A stretch of DNA of 64,000 nt from G963708325 sp963708325 (lineage in GTDB: Bacteria; Actinomycetota; Thermoleophilia; Solirubrobacterales; 70-9): the NCBI GenBank assembly GCA_963708325.1, contig OY970203.1, forward strand, positions 1,612,001 to 1,676,000. Reading direction: 5' to 3'. The position numbers and the translations under genes were made by a program. Shown one piece after another: positions 27,175 to 34,251 of this stretch. The notes beneath the pieces are model-generated. The model had not been told where the DNA came from. It searched no databases and saw only the letters and a list, made by a program, of their open reading frames with translations. Position 1 is the stretch's first letter, and the number at the start of each line of letters is the position of its first letter.

Positions 27175-27927
27175 CTACGCTGACCGCAGCATCCCGCCGT
27201 CCAGCGGTATCACGGCGCCGGTCAGATAAGCCGCGCGCTCGGAGCACAGAAAGGCCACCAGGTCGCCGTACTCCTCCGGCCGGCCGAGCCGGGCGGCCGG
27301 GACGTCCCGCTTCGCCGCCTCCTCGGCGGCGTCCAGCGAGCCGTCGATCCCCGCGAGCCGCTCGGTCGCGAAGCGGCCGGTGGCCACCGTGTTCAGCGTG
27401 ACGCCGTCCCCGGCCACCTCGGAGGCGAGCGTCTTGAAGAACCCGACCGCCGCCATCCGGTGCACGTTCGACAGCGCCAGCCCCGGGATCGGCTCGATCA
27501 CCGAGCTTGAGGAGACGTTGACGATCCGCCCCCAGCCGCGCTCGCGCATCCCCGGCAGCACCGCCTCGACGAGCACCCGCGGCGCCAGCACCAGCGAGCG
27601 ATAGGCGAGCTCCCATTCGTCGAGCGCGTTGTCCAGGGCGCCGCCGAGCGGCGGGCCGCCCGTGTTCGCGACGAGGATCTCCACCTCGCCGAGCGCCCCG
27701 GCCACCTCGCCGGGGAGGGATCGCATCGCGTCCAGGTCCGCCGTGTCGGCGGCGAAGATTGCGGTCTCACCATCGATCTGCGCGGCGGCTTCACGCAGGC
27801 CCTCCTGCGATCGGCTGCACAGCGCCACGCGGGCTCCCTCCGCCGCGAGCGCCGTCGCGATCCCGTGCCCGATCCCCTTGCTCGCCCCCATCACCAGGGC
27901 GGTGCGGCCGGCGATCCCCAGGTCCAC
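27175..27927 (-). CDS. SDR-family oxidoreductase with non-canonical catalytic centre
   Basis: 250-residue Rossmann protein. Cofactor motif ALVMGASKGIGHGIA (TGxxxGxG type), NTGG in place of NNAG, and the C-terminal GAVIPLDGGMLRS are all classical. The catalytic serine region is VNVSSSSVIEPIPGLALSN, but the YxxxK catalytic pair is replaced by the segment NVHRMAAVG, without Tyr or Lys. A subgroup of actinobacterial SDRs shares this LSN..R pattern, so chemistry is uncertain. GTG start at 27927; the SnoaL-like gene lies 9 bp upstream on the same strand. Confidence 0.8.
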   Translation of the reverse strand: MDLGIAGRTALVMGASKGIGHGIATALAAEGARVALCSRSQEGLREAAAQIDGETAIFAADTADLDAMRSLPGEVAGALGEVEILVANTGGPPLGGALDNALDEWELAYRSLVLAPRVLVEAVLPGMRERGWGRIVNVSSSSVIEPIPGLALSNVHRMAAVGFFKTLASEVAGDGVTLNTVATGRFATERLAGIDGSLDAAEEAAKRDVPAARLGRPEEYGDLVAFLCSERAAYLTGAVIPLDGGMLRSA

Positions 27928-27936
27928 GGGCTGGAT

Positions 27937-28332
27937 CTAGGCCGATGCCGGAGGCTGGACCATCCCGGCCTCCTCGAGCTTTCGCTGCATCGCCTCGGCG
28001 AGCGCCATCAGCCCAGACAGCGGTCGCACCATCACGGTCAGCTCGGTGATCAGCCCGTCGCCGTCGACCACGAGATGGTCGATGCCTTGCACCTCGCGAT
28101 CCCCGACCCTGGCGCGGAAGATCAGCGCGTGGGTGCCCTCGCCGCGCAGCTCGTCGGTGTAGGCGAAGTCCTCGAACACCTCGGCGACCAGCCGCAGCAG
28201 GCCCATCGTCGCCTCGCGCCCCTCGTAGGGCTTGTACACGACGGGGCTGCGAAAGACGACGTCGGGCGAGAGCGCCGCCTCCATCGCCTCCGCGTCCGCG
28301 GACTCGACCGCACGCCGGAATGCCTCGCTCAT
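27937..28332 (-). CDS. SnoaL-like / NTF2-fold protein
   Basis: 131 residues with the cone-shaped alpha+beta barrel pattern of the NTF2 superfamily: an N-terminal helix pair (FRRAVESADAEAMEAALSPDVVF) then strands and HLVVDGDGLITELTVMVRPLSGLM. Such proteins are polyketide cyclases, isomerases or ligand binders; no catalytic motif identifies which. Probably co-transcribed with the downstream SDR. The 200 bp between this start and tRNA-Val show no convincing gene. Confidence 0.7.
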   Translation of the reverse strand: MSEAFRRAVESADAEAMEAALSPDVVFRSPVVYKPYEGREATMGLLRLVAEVFEDFAYTDELRGEGTHALIFRARVGDREVQGIDHLVVDGDGLITELTVMVRPLSGLMALAEAMQRKLEEAGMVQPPASA

Positions 28333-28534
28333 GGCCGCCAGCTTATTGACCGGTCGCCGGCGTCGTCACGCCGGCGCAGCCGGCCTAGTGGATCGTGCAG
28401 CTGCGCTTCGCCGGCGTCTGATCGACGTTCCGGACGCGCGCAGTTCGACCGCCTGCCCCACGACGGCTTCGCCATTCACGACCGCGGCTAGCCGACCCGG
28501 GTCGCGACGGGTCGCGGCGCCCTAAGATCGTCCG

Positions 28535-28607
28535 GGGCGGTTAGCTCAGTTGGGAGAGCGCGTGCCTTACAAGCACGAGGTCGCCGGTTCGAGCCCGGCA
28601 CCGCCCA
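28535..28607 (+). tRNA. tRNA-Val(TAC)
   Basis: 73-nt cloverleaf: acceptor GGGCGGT/ACCGCCC, D arm TAGCTCAGTTGGGAGA, anticodon stem CGTGC/GCACG around loop CTTACAA (anticodon TAC), T arm CCGGTTCGAGCCCGG. Its 3' half is duplicated at 33162-33208, so it is the integration target of the island that follows. Confidence 0.97.
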
Positions 28608-28611
28608 TCGT
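28565..28611. repeat. left attachment repeat (47 bp, within tRNA-Val)
   Basis: From the C at the 5' edge of the anticodon loop to four bases past the discriminator base of tRNA-Val. Identical over all 47 positions to 33162-33208; identity stops at both sides immediately. Confidence 0.95.
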
Positions 28612-28680
28612 CAAAGTCGCTGCTAATGAGCACGTTTGCGGTTGTGCGAGTCACGCGGAACGCAGCGCAACTGGCGCTCT

Positions 28681-28698
28681 TGGAAGCAAATTGGAAGC
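28681..28698 (+). repeat. left paired heptamer, candidate integrase arm site
   Basis: TGGAAGC, four bases, TGGAAGC (11-bp period), 70 bp inside the left attachment repeat. The same arrangement in the same orientation occurs at 33036-33053. The rest of 28612-28853 has no convincing coding sequence. Confidence 0.5.
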
Positions 28699-28853
28699 GT
28701 CAGAGCCGGCACCCTCCGGTCCCCCCGGACACCCCCTGATGCTTGCCGGAAATCAGCCTCTCCCGCTACCCGATTCCACCTACGTAATACCCCACGTGAG
28801 ACCTGCGCTGGAGTGCGGATGACTCAGACACGAGGCGAACCTAGCTTTGGGTC

Positions 28854-29444
28854 ATGGGAGGCAAGCCGGACAATGGCCATGGCCTAAGACGTTGGAGTGT
28901 TCTCATTGCGGTTGCCGCGGCGGCTCTGCTGCTCGTCGCCGTCCCGCAAGCACCCGCTCGCACGAAGGTCAGCCGCTACACCCCCTTCACCCACGGCGGC
29001 GGCGTCAAGTCGACGCTCTACGTCAGCTATCGCAGCGGCTACTGCCCCACTGCGTCCTTCGTTGCTCCGCGCGGCGACACTTGGCGCTGCTTTACCGGCA
29101 ACTGGATTCGAGATCCCTGCTTCGAAAGCCCGCTCTACTACGACGACGTCGTTTGCCTGGACGCTCCCTGGGATCAATCCGCGGTTCGAGTCGAGACCTA
29201 CCTCGACTACTCAAGCCACTACATCTACACCCGCCACGTCTGGGCGCTCGCCATCTGGCGCCGTCGGTGCGTCTTCGTCTCTGGCGCCGGCCTCGTGGTC
29301 CGCGGACGCAGGGCCAACTTCATGTGCGGCCACGGGCGCTGGCTTCTCGGTTCCCCAAATCGCGGGGCCACTTGGCATATCCGGCTGTACCGACCCTCCA
29401 ATCAGAGCACCCGCTGGGTGCGGATCCAACATGCGTGGCACTGA
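28854..29444 (+). CDS. secreted cysteine-containing hypothetical protein
   Basis: 196 residues with a signal peptide (WSVLIAVAAAALLLVAVPQAPAR). The mature part has paired cysteines in a recurring exported-protein pattern: SGYCPTASFV, DTWRCFTGNWIRDPCFE, DDVVCLDAPW, RRCVFVSGAG and FMCGHG. It resembles a family of small secreted actinobacterial proteins of unknown function. First cargo gene of the island, 243 bp inside the left repeat. Codon use is less GC3-biased than the flanking chromosome. Confidence 0.7.
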   Translation: MGGKPDNGHGLRRWSVLIAVAAAALLLVAVPQAPARTKVSRYTPFTHGGGVKSTLYVSYRSGYCPTASFVAPRGDTWRCFTGNWIRDPCFESPLYYDDVVCLDAPWDQSAVRVETYLDYSSHYIYTRHVWALAIWRRRCVFVSGAGLVVRGRRANFMCGHGRWLLGSPNRGATWHIRLYRPSNQSTRWVRIQHAWH

Positions 29445-29568
29445 CCGCAGACTGTTGGCGGCGTCCGACACGCTATGTGGGACTAGGCCATTCGGCCCAG
29501 GGAATTACTGCCGTTCGGCCCATTCACTTCGCGGACCTCTGGCGCGACAGTACGCATCGGGAGTCGCA

Positions 29569-30216
29569 ATGCCAGCATCCGCGAGCAAGCACCTTTGGCG
29601 GGGGGCCGCAATCGGGCTGATCGTTCTCGGGGTCGTGGCGAGCGGTTGTGCGTCTCATGGCGGTCCCACCGCCGCCGATGTGAAGGCCGCGCACCGCAAG
29701 GGCTACACCCACGGGTATGACAACGGCCTTCGGCAAGGGCGGGTGGAAGGCCGCGGACAAGAGCGCGGGCGCATCCAGAACATTGCCGTTGCCGCTTACA
29801 AGCTTGGGTTGTCGGACGGGCGCGGTGGCGCACTTGGGTACACGGATTTCACGCCTGGTGATTGGTATGCGGTCAGGCTGGGTCGGGGCAGCGGTCATCT
29901 CGGCATTACGGACTACCTGCCGCTGGATGCCCAGCAGCTCTACGCCGTTTGCCCTGACGACCCCACGAGCATCTGCGGCGACTCATTCGCGAATTTCGAG
30001 AGCTACGCCGGCCTGCCTTCGGGCGATCTTACGTCGGGCGTTTCTGGGGCCCACGAGCCCGACAGCTATCTCGGGCCGCCCGACTATCCCTCGATATCAG
30101 GTACTACGGAGGACTTCGGAAGTGGGAACGGCTACGTCGTCACCTGCGCTGATGGGACGCTGAGCGACTCTGGCGGGATCCAAGGCGCGTGCTCCTACCA
30201 CGGCGGGGTGGGCTAG
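29569..30216 (+). CDS. putative lipoprotein with DUF3761-like C-terminus
   Basis: 215 residues from the ATG at 29569. The signal peptide IGLIVLGVVASGC ends in a lipobox cysteine (VASGC). A charged helical stretch (AAHRKGYTHGYDNGLRQGRVEGRG) with a GYxxGYxxG-like repeat follows, then an acidic Gly/Ser-rich region. The C-terminus CADGTLSDSGGIQGACSYHGG resembles the small DUF3761-type exported module. Much longer readings upstream have no start support. It is the first of four tightly packed island genes (gaps 0 bp, 3 bp, then a 4-bp overlap). Confidence 0.65.
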   Translation: MPASASKHLWRGAAIGLIVLGVVASGCASHGGPTAADVKAAHRKGYTHGYDNGLRQGRVEGRGQERGRIQNIAVAAYKLGLSDGRGGALGYTDFTPGDWYAVRLGRGSGHLGITDYLPLDAQQLYAVCPDDPTSICGDSFANFESYAGLPSGDLTSGVSGAHEPDSYLGPPDYPSISGTTEDFGSGNGYVVTCADGTLSDSGGIQGACSYHGGVG

Positions 30217-30603
30217 GTGGCCTTACGCGGCCCGACGGGCTTGGTGGCTGCGCTGGCCTCTATCGCCATCATCTTCTCGGGCGGACCGCCACCTGCAGAG
30301 GCTAATCGCTTGCCGACGAAGGCCGAACGCACCGCGATACTCCGAGTCGCCTATCGGCACGGTGTGAGTTGCGCTTTCTATCCGGCGGGATCCTGCTGGA
30401 GAAAGGTTCTGGTATCGACAGCAAATGACAGCTGGGCGGCTGTCGACATCCGGCCCAGGCGCGGCCACAAGGGTCAGGTCCAACGCGACGTCGCTTCTTT
30501 TCGCCATCGGTACGGCGAGTGGCACGTTCACCAGATCGGTAACGGCGGTGGCTGCAACATGCCGCAGGCTGTCCGGCATGACCTGGCGCTCGCCTGCTAC
30601 TGA
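30217..30603 (+). CDS. small secreted hypothetical protein
   Basis: 128 residues; GTG start directly abuts the preceding stop codon, implying coupled translation. N-terminal signal peptide LVAALASIAIIFSGGPPPAEA. The mature protein contains four cysteines (SCAFYPAGSC, GGGCNMP, ALACY), probably two disulphides, and a basic surface. No family recognised. The whole gene lies inside the tRNA-Val island. Confidence 0.6.
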   Translation: MALRGPTGLVAALASIAIIFSGGPPPAEANRLPTKAERTAILRVAYRHGVSCAFYPAGSCWRKVLVSTANDSWAAVDIRPRRGHKGQVQRDVASFRHRYGEWHVHQIGNGGGCNMPQAVRHDLALACY

Positions 30604-30606
30604 CCG

Positions 30607-30927
30607 ATGCCGGGAAGACGCCTGATCTGGCTCGCCGCGTTGGTTGCGCTTGTGTTGGCGGTCGCCATCGCCCCGTCCGCCGAAGGCTCGACAAGCTTCA
30701 GGCCCTGCGGGAACCTCGTTCAAGTCGGCGCGGGCGTTTACAACGTCCGCGCCAAGAATGTGTCCTGTCGCAGAGCGCGCCGCGTCGCCCGCCGCTACTA
30801 CCACTCTGGCGACCGCCACGTTCTCGATTTCCGCTGCACTTCGAACCGGCTCGGATACGAGCTGTGGGCTGCGCGTTGTGCGAAAGATGCTGGGACCAAG
30901 GTCGTCCGCTTCCAATACGGAGCATGA
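30607..30927 (+). CDS. small secreted cysteine-rich hypothetical protein
   Basis: 106 residues. Signal peptide LIWLAALVALVLAVAIAPSAEG, then a mature domain with PCGNL, NVSCRRARRVARRYY, DFRCTSNR and ARCAKDAGTKVVRF. The SCRxARxVA...CxxxG..VxF layout is a recurring actinobacterial exported module of unknown function. It starts three bases after the upstream gene and overlaps the next start by 4 bp. Confidence 0.65.
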   Translation: MPGRRLIWLAALVALVLAVAIAPSAEGSTSFRPCGNLVQVGAGVYNVRAKNVSCRRARRVARRYYHSGDRHVLDFRCTSNRLGYELWAARCAKDAGTKVVRFQYGA

Positions 30928-31328
30928 CCGCGATGGCCAGTCCTCGCCGAAGGTTCTGCTGTCTGATTGCCGGATCGGCCCTTGTGGCAAGCCTGATGCT
31001 CCCTACCAGCATCGCAAGCGCACGGGCCACCATCGATTCGTATTGCAGCCCATACACCGGGGACTACTGCGTTGCGGTAACTCGGGTGAACGGCCGGATC
31101 AAGCTTGAGGTCAAGACGTTCAGCTTTCGCGGCCAGTACAGGCTCTGTGTGCGCAATCCCGTGGGCAGCACACGTTGTCACAGCTTCCGCCTAGAGCGCC
31201 ACGGCGACATCTGGAGTGATCGAGTCGACTGGCGCCGAAACTTCCCGCACCAGCGCCATGGCCGTTATCAGGTCGCTTGGCACAAGTTCGGGATCATCAT
31301 CGGGAAGCGACTTGCCTTCGACCATTAG
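30924..31328 (+). CDS. small secreted protein sharing a domain with the beta-helix protein at 35139
   Basis: 134 residues from the ATG at 30924 (ATGA overlap with the previous gene). Signal peptide FCCLIAGSALVASLMLPTSIASA. The mature domain reads QYRLCVRNP, C, HSFRLERHGD, VDWRRNFP, GRYQVAWHK. The same order (NYSLCVRSP, C, RGFRLRRTEP, VRWGTNF, GHYRVSWYR) occurs in the C-terminal half of the beta-helix protein outside the island. It is a likely extracellular beta-sandwich. Last gene of the four-gene run. Confidence 0.65.
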   Translation: MTAMASPRRRFCCLIAGSALVASLMLPTSIASARATIDSYCSPYTGDYCVAVTRVNGRIKLEVKTFSFRGQYRLCVRNPVGSTRCHSFRLERHGDIWSDRVDWRRNFPHQRHGRYQVAWHKFGIIIGKRLAFDH

Positions 31329-31656
31329 AGACGGCGACGCTGATCGACGCGACGATGCTTGATGTGCAAAGGGGCGGAGGCCCCGCTCACCTTGCCTCGC
31401 GCCGCGCGCCAAGTGCAACCAGCCATGGTCCTAGTTCAGTGGGCCGATGGAACCTGGGCTTGGCTCAGCATGAAGGACCCGGCGATTTGACCCGAAGCGG
31501 AACGTCTCGCTTCGCTGCTCGCGCTTTGCTTCCCATCGTTCAGGAGATCAAGAGCGCTGAGCGAACGACGAAGCGACGCGCCCGGATGGAGGAGCGTTAT
31601 GGCGATCTCCTAGAGGCAGCTTCGCAGCGAGACCGTCCGGTTGATCTGCGCCAGGT
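31329..31656. other. 328-bp gap within the island, no gene supported
   Basis: Between the last plus-strand cargo gene and the convergent toxin gene. A short GGGGC/GCCCC hairpin with a GGAG loop at 31371-31384 may help end the cargo transcript. A plus-strand open frame crosses the gap but starts inside the previous gene, has no ribosome site and encodes no recognisable domain. Confidence 0.5.
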
Positions 31657-32286
31657 CTAAGAGCGTCTGCGCTTGCGAGTTCGCGCCGACTTGCGCTGAC
31701 GGTAGCTGTCCAGCGCGCTGTGACGTTGGCCGAAAAACCTCACGTTTGCCGTGAGACCAGCCGGCGCGGAACCGGTTGCGATCTTCTGGACCGGAATCGT
31801 GGATGCAAGAGTGACCTGAGAGCTCCAGCGCACGGCGACCCGCGGGCCGAAAAGCGTCAGGTTGAGAACCCCCGGGAGTGCCGCCGAAGGCGCGAGCACT
31901 CCCCGTACGCCACGGCCCTGAAGCCATTGCGCTTCCTGCTGACAGCGTGCATGGTCGTCTTCGACGAGTGCATCCGGGGGGAATCCAGCGGCATCCGCCT
32001 TGTCGAACGTCGAATAGTCCACGATTGAGCCTTCGTCGATCCGCGCCTGCCATATCGAGGTTCGGTAGGTCTGGGCAGCGTGCTCAGTCCTCAAATCCTC
32101 GTGTCGAAGCTTCTCGGCGAAAGCTCCGTCAGCTTCAAGGGAGAAGTACTGCGTGCTTCCGGTATATGCGACGTTCCAGCGGCCTTTTCGACGGTTCGGC
32201 CTGGCCCATAGCGGGACGTCGTAGCTCGTTGCCCGGAAGGCAATCCCGGTCCATGTAGTGACATTCGGTGACGGCCTACGTGCCAT
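31657..32286 (-). CDS. RES-domain toxin
   Basis: 209 residues. The RES fold is recognisable by FRATSYDVPLWARPNRRKGRWN and GSTQYFSLEADGAFAEKLRHE (conserved Arg, Tyr, Ser and Glu). Characterised RES toxins such as MbcT and Res deplete NAD+ and arrest growth. The C-terminus (FFGQRHSALDSYRQRKSART) is basic. The start overlaps the antitoxin stop by 11 bp, with the antitoxin gene first, the usual RES-Xre order. Toxicity is inferred from family and pairing. Confidence 0.8.
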   Translation of the reverse strand: MARRPSPNVTTWTGIAFRATSYDVPLWARPNRRKGRWNVAYTGSTQYFSLEADGAFAEKLRHEDLRTEHAAQTYRTSIWQARIDEGSIVDYSTFDKADAAGFPPDALVEDDHARCQQEAQWLQGRGVRGVLAPSAALPGVLNLTLFGPRVAVRWSSQVTLASTIPVQKIATGSAPAGLTANVRFFGQRHSALDSYRQRKSARTRKRRRS

Positions 32287-32962
32287 ATTGGGAACGACCC
32301 GATCGGGCCGCCTGCAGGAGCGCAGGCTCTTCCCCCGGCTCTTCGAGAAAAGCTCTGGGTTTCCGACCTTCCAGCTCGCGACGGGGTCGGTCGAACCAGG
32401 CGACGATTCCCTCTTCAGTCCAGTTGTGTCGGAGAATCGCGACTAGTTGGGCAACAAGTGCGAGGCGGCGGCTCGGTGGGCGGGACTGCTGAGCCCAACG
32501 AACGAGAGTCCGTCGATTCACTCCGATGAGGTCGGCGAGCGTCTCCTGCGATGTGTTCGGCAACCAACTCCGTAGGTCCTGAAGGACGAGACCCTCGTCA
32601 TCCCGGACACCGCTGACATGCTCGTCGAGGGCGTCCCTGATGATGTGCCTAATCTGCTCAATGTGGATGAGGAGCTTGTCGTAGGTATCCAGGTCGTGTT
32701 CTGGCTCCGCGAGTAGTTCGTTGATCGCCCAAAGAGCGTTGTGCAGGTCGTTGATCTGCTCTTTGTCGTAGTCCTCAGGTTCCAGATCACGGCGTAAATG
32801 GGCGAGGCGGTCGGCGACCGTATGGAGACGCTCCTCCAATGAGCCGTCCACCTCGGGCGACTCCTGGAGTCGTTCAATGGCATCGACGAAACCCTGCTTG
32901 AGCTCATCGACCTCTCTGTCGGCATGCTCGAGCCGCTGCTCGGGAGTCAGCACTGCTTGCAC
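32276..32962 (-). CDS. Xre/MbcA/ParS-type antitoxin with N-terminal helical extension
   Basis: 228 residues, longer than typical RES antitoxins (~130-160). The first ~120 residues are charged and helical (QRLEHADREVDELKQGFVDA, LHTVADRLAHLRRD), with no recognised family. The centre has a helix-turn-helix (ETLADLIGVNRRTLVRWAQQ) and the C-terminus is the MbcA/Xre antitoxin-binding module (WTEEGIVAWFDRPRRELEGRKP). GTG start at 32962 preceded by AAGGGG. TATAAT and a direct repeat upstream suggest autoregulation. Confidence 0.78.
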   Translation of the reverse strand: MQAVLTPEQRLEHADREVDELKQGFVDAIERLQESPEVDGSLEERLHTVADRLAHLRRDLEPEDYDKEQINDLHNALWAINELLAEPEHDLDTYDKLLIHIEQIRHIIRDALDEHVSGVRDDEGLVLQDLRSWLPNTSQETLADLIGVNRRTLVRWAQQSRPPSRRLALVAQLVAILRHNWTEEGIVAWFDRPRRELEGRKPRAFLEEPGEEPALLQAARSGRSQYGT

Positions 32963-32986
32963 TATGTCCCCTTTCCGCTCGTGGCT

Positions 32987-33004
32987 GAGACATTATAGAG
33001 ACAT
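32987..33004 (-). promoter_or_regulatory. toxin-antitoxin promoter with 11-bp-period direct repeat
   Basis: Plus strand: GAGACAT, TATA, GAGACAT (32987-33004). Minus strand: a consensus -10 TATAAT (32997-32992) lies between the two heptamers, 29 bases ahead of the antitoxin GTG. Repeats one helical turn apart over a -10 box are a likely operator for the Xre-type antitoxin. Confidence 0.6.
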
Positions 33005-33035
33005 CCTCGGACAGGGGAAGAAAAGCGCGCGGCTA

Positions 33036-33053
33036 TGGAAGCTTCGTGGAAGC
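33036..33053 (+). repeat. right paired heptamer, candidate integrase arm site
   Basis: TGGAAGC, four bases, TGGAAGC (11-bp period), 108 bp before the right attachment repeat and matching the left pair at 28681-28698 in orientation and spacing. The remainder of 32963-33161 holds the antitoxin promoter and no gene. Confidence 0.5.
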
Positions 33054-33161
33054 AGTGAAACGCAGCAAGCGGCAGTAGCTCAGGCCCCGATACCTGCTCA
33101 GATGCGCGCTCGCTGCCTTCGAAGAAGCTAGATCGCACCAAATTGCGGCAGCCGGCCTGCT

Positions 33162-33208
33162 CCTTACAAGCACGAGGTCGCCGGTTCGAGCCCGGCACCG
33201 CCCATCGT
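33162..33208. repeat. right attachment repeat (47 bp)
   Basis: Copy of the tRNA-Val 3' half (anticodon loop to four bases past the end). It lacks the 5' half, so it cannot form a tRNA. Confidence 0.95.
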
Positions 33209-33233
33209 GTCCCTGCCCTGAGGCCCTGGCGAT

Positions 33234-34178
33234 CTAGTCGGCGTGGTGGCCGTAGTGCCCGTAGGCGTGCCCGTTGCCGTGCCCCTCGTTCCCCTGGTCG
33301 CCCTGGTCGGAACCCCCGCCGCAGTTCTGCGGCGGCTGCGGGTTGGTGGTGGGCGGCGGGGTCACCGGAGGCTCGGACGTGGGGGTGCGCGGCGGCGGGC
33401 TCGGCGTGACGGGGGGAGGCGGCGGAGGCGGCGGGCTGGGGATGTGGGCGGGGGGGCGCGGCGGGCTCGGGACCGGGAGGCCGCCGGGCCCTCCACCGCC
33501 GCCCGGCTGCCCGCTCCCGCTCTGGGGACCGTGAAACGGTCCGCCTGCGCCGCCGCCCGGCGACGCGAGAGCCGCGCCCGATCCGGCGGAGGTGCCGCCA
33601 ACGAACGAAACGAATCTGCCGGACGCCGTCCGCGACGCGACCACGCGGTCCACCGGGTTCGAGCTTCCCTGCTGGTCCAGTACATGGCTGGGTGCCACTC
33701 TCGACACCACGTCGGCTCCGGTCGTACCGCCGCGCGTGCCGTCGAGGGTCGACGCGGTCTTGTCGGACTCGACGAACGGAGTGCCCAGCCCGGCGATCCG
33801 GAGCGCGGCGAGCGCCGCGGCGGTCGCCGCCAGCGCGGCGATCGGCGTCGCCACCCGCAGATCGCGCCGGCGAGCGCGCCGATCGCCCAGGGGAGACGGC
33901 TCATGACTCCCGGCCGCAGCGGCGGCCGGGGCACTCGCCGCCGCGGCGCCGACCAGCGCCGGGGTCGAAGCTACCGCTGCCGGCCGCGGCCGCCCGGCGA
34001 CCTCGGCCGGGTCCGCATGCTCGAACCTGCCGCCGCACCCCCGGCAGATGATCGTCGCTCGCCCGGAGCTGTCCTCGTCCGGTTCGGTCGCGTCGAACCC
34101 CGCGGCGCACAGGTGATGCTTGACGAAGAACTCGGTGAGCGCGCGCAGGTCCTCGATTGGGCGAAGTGGGGAATCCAT
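33234..34178 (-). CDS. membrane protein with zinc-knuckle head and proline-rich tail
   Basis: 314 residues, no family recognised. N-terminal ~55 residues form a compact domain with cysteines (HHLCAAGF, IICRGCGGRFEH). An Ala/Pro-rich linker leads to one transmembrane helix (RVATPIAALAATAAALAALRIAGL, ~residues 105-128). The outer part is Gly/Ser-rich, then strongly proline-rich (PSPPPPPPPPVTPSPPP), ending in a Gly/His/Asn tail (GHGNGHAYGHYGHHAD) that could bind metal. Layout suggests a cell-wall-spanning protein. It ends 26 bp outside the right repeat of the island. Confidence 0.6.
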   Translation of the reverse strand: MDSPLRPIEDLRALTEFFVKHHLCAAGFDATEPDEDSSGRATIICRGCGGRFEHADPAEVAGRPRPAAVASTPALVGAAAASAPAAAAAGSHEPSPLGDRRARRRDLRVATPIAALAATAAALAALRIAGLGTPFVESDKTASTLDGTRGGTTGADVVSRVAPSHVLDQQGSSNPVDRVVASRTASGRFVSFVGGTSAGSGAALASPGGGAGGPFHGPQSGSGQPGGGGGPGGLPVPSPPRPPAHIPSPPPPPPPPVTPSPPPRTPTSEPPVTPPPTTNPQPPQNCGGGSDQGDQGNEGHGNGHAYGHYGHHAD

Positions 34179-34251
34179 TCCAACCGGGACCGTATCTCGT
34201 CGACCGGCGTCACCTCAACACGGCCGCGCCCCGGGGGGGCGGAGATGACGC

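Larger units (their letters stand above)
28565..33208. mobile_element. 4.6-kb integrase-less genomic island in tRNA-Val
   Basis: Bounded by a perfect 47-bp direct repeat, one copy being the 3' part of tRNA-Val. Between the copies base composition is visibly less GC-rich than the flanks and all recognisable genes are accessory: five small exported proteins or lipoproteins on the plus strand and a RES-Xre toxin-antitoxin pair on the minus strand. No tyrosine or serine recombinase, excisionase, replication or transfer gene was found. The paired TGGAAGC heptamers just inside each end resemble arm-type integrase sites. Best reading: a satellite-like element moved in trans, or an element that lost its integrase and is kept by its toxin-antitoxin pair. 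Confidence 0.8.

Noticed and set aside
28333..28534. Possible C-terminal gene fragment on the minus strand before tRNA-Val
   Set aside because: A short frame ends TPAKRSCTIH but upstream residues are arginine-rich antisense-like, with no start and no family.
28550..28822. 90-codon frame reading through tRNA-Val into the island
   Set aside because: Begins inside the tRNA; the product looks like translated tRNA followed by non-coding sequence.
31277..31660. 127-codon plus-strand frame across the island gap
   Set aside because: Overlaps the previous gene's end, no ribosome site, no domain and atypical composition.
33005..33056. Short plus-strand peptide ending MEASWKQ near the right arm site, considered as an integrase C-terminal relic
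   Set aside because: Only about 20 codons after a stop, with no integrase motif; the paired heptamer explains the similarity to the left end.
32962..33198. Minus-strand frame starting MPGSNRRPRACK over the right attachment repeat
   Set aside because: Classic artefact of translating the antisense of a tRNA 3' half; the rest has no family.
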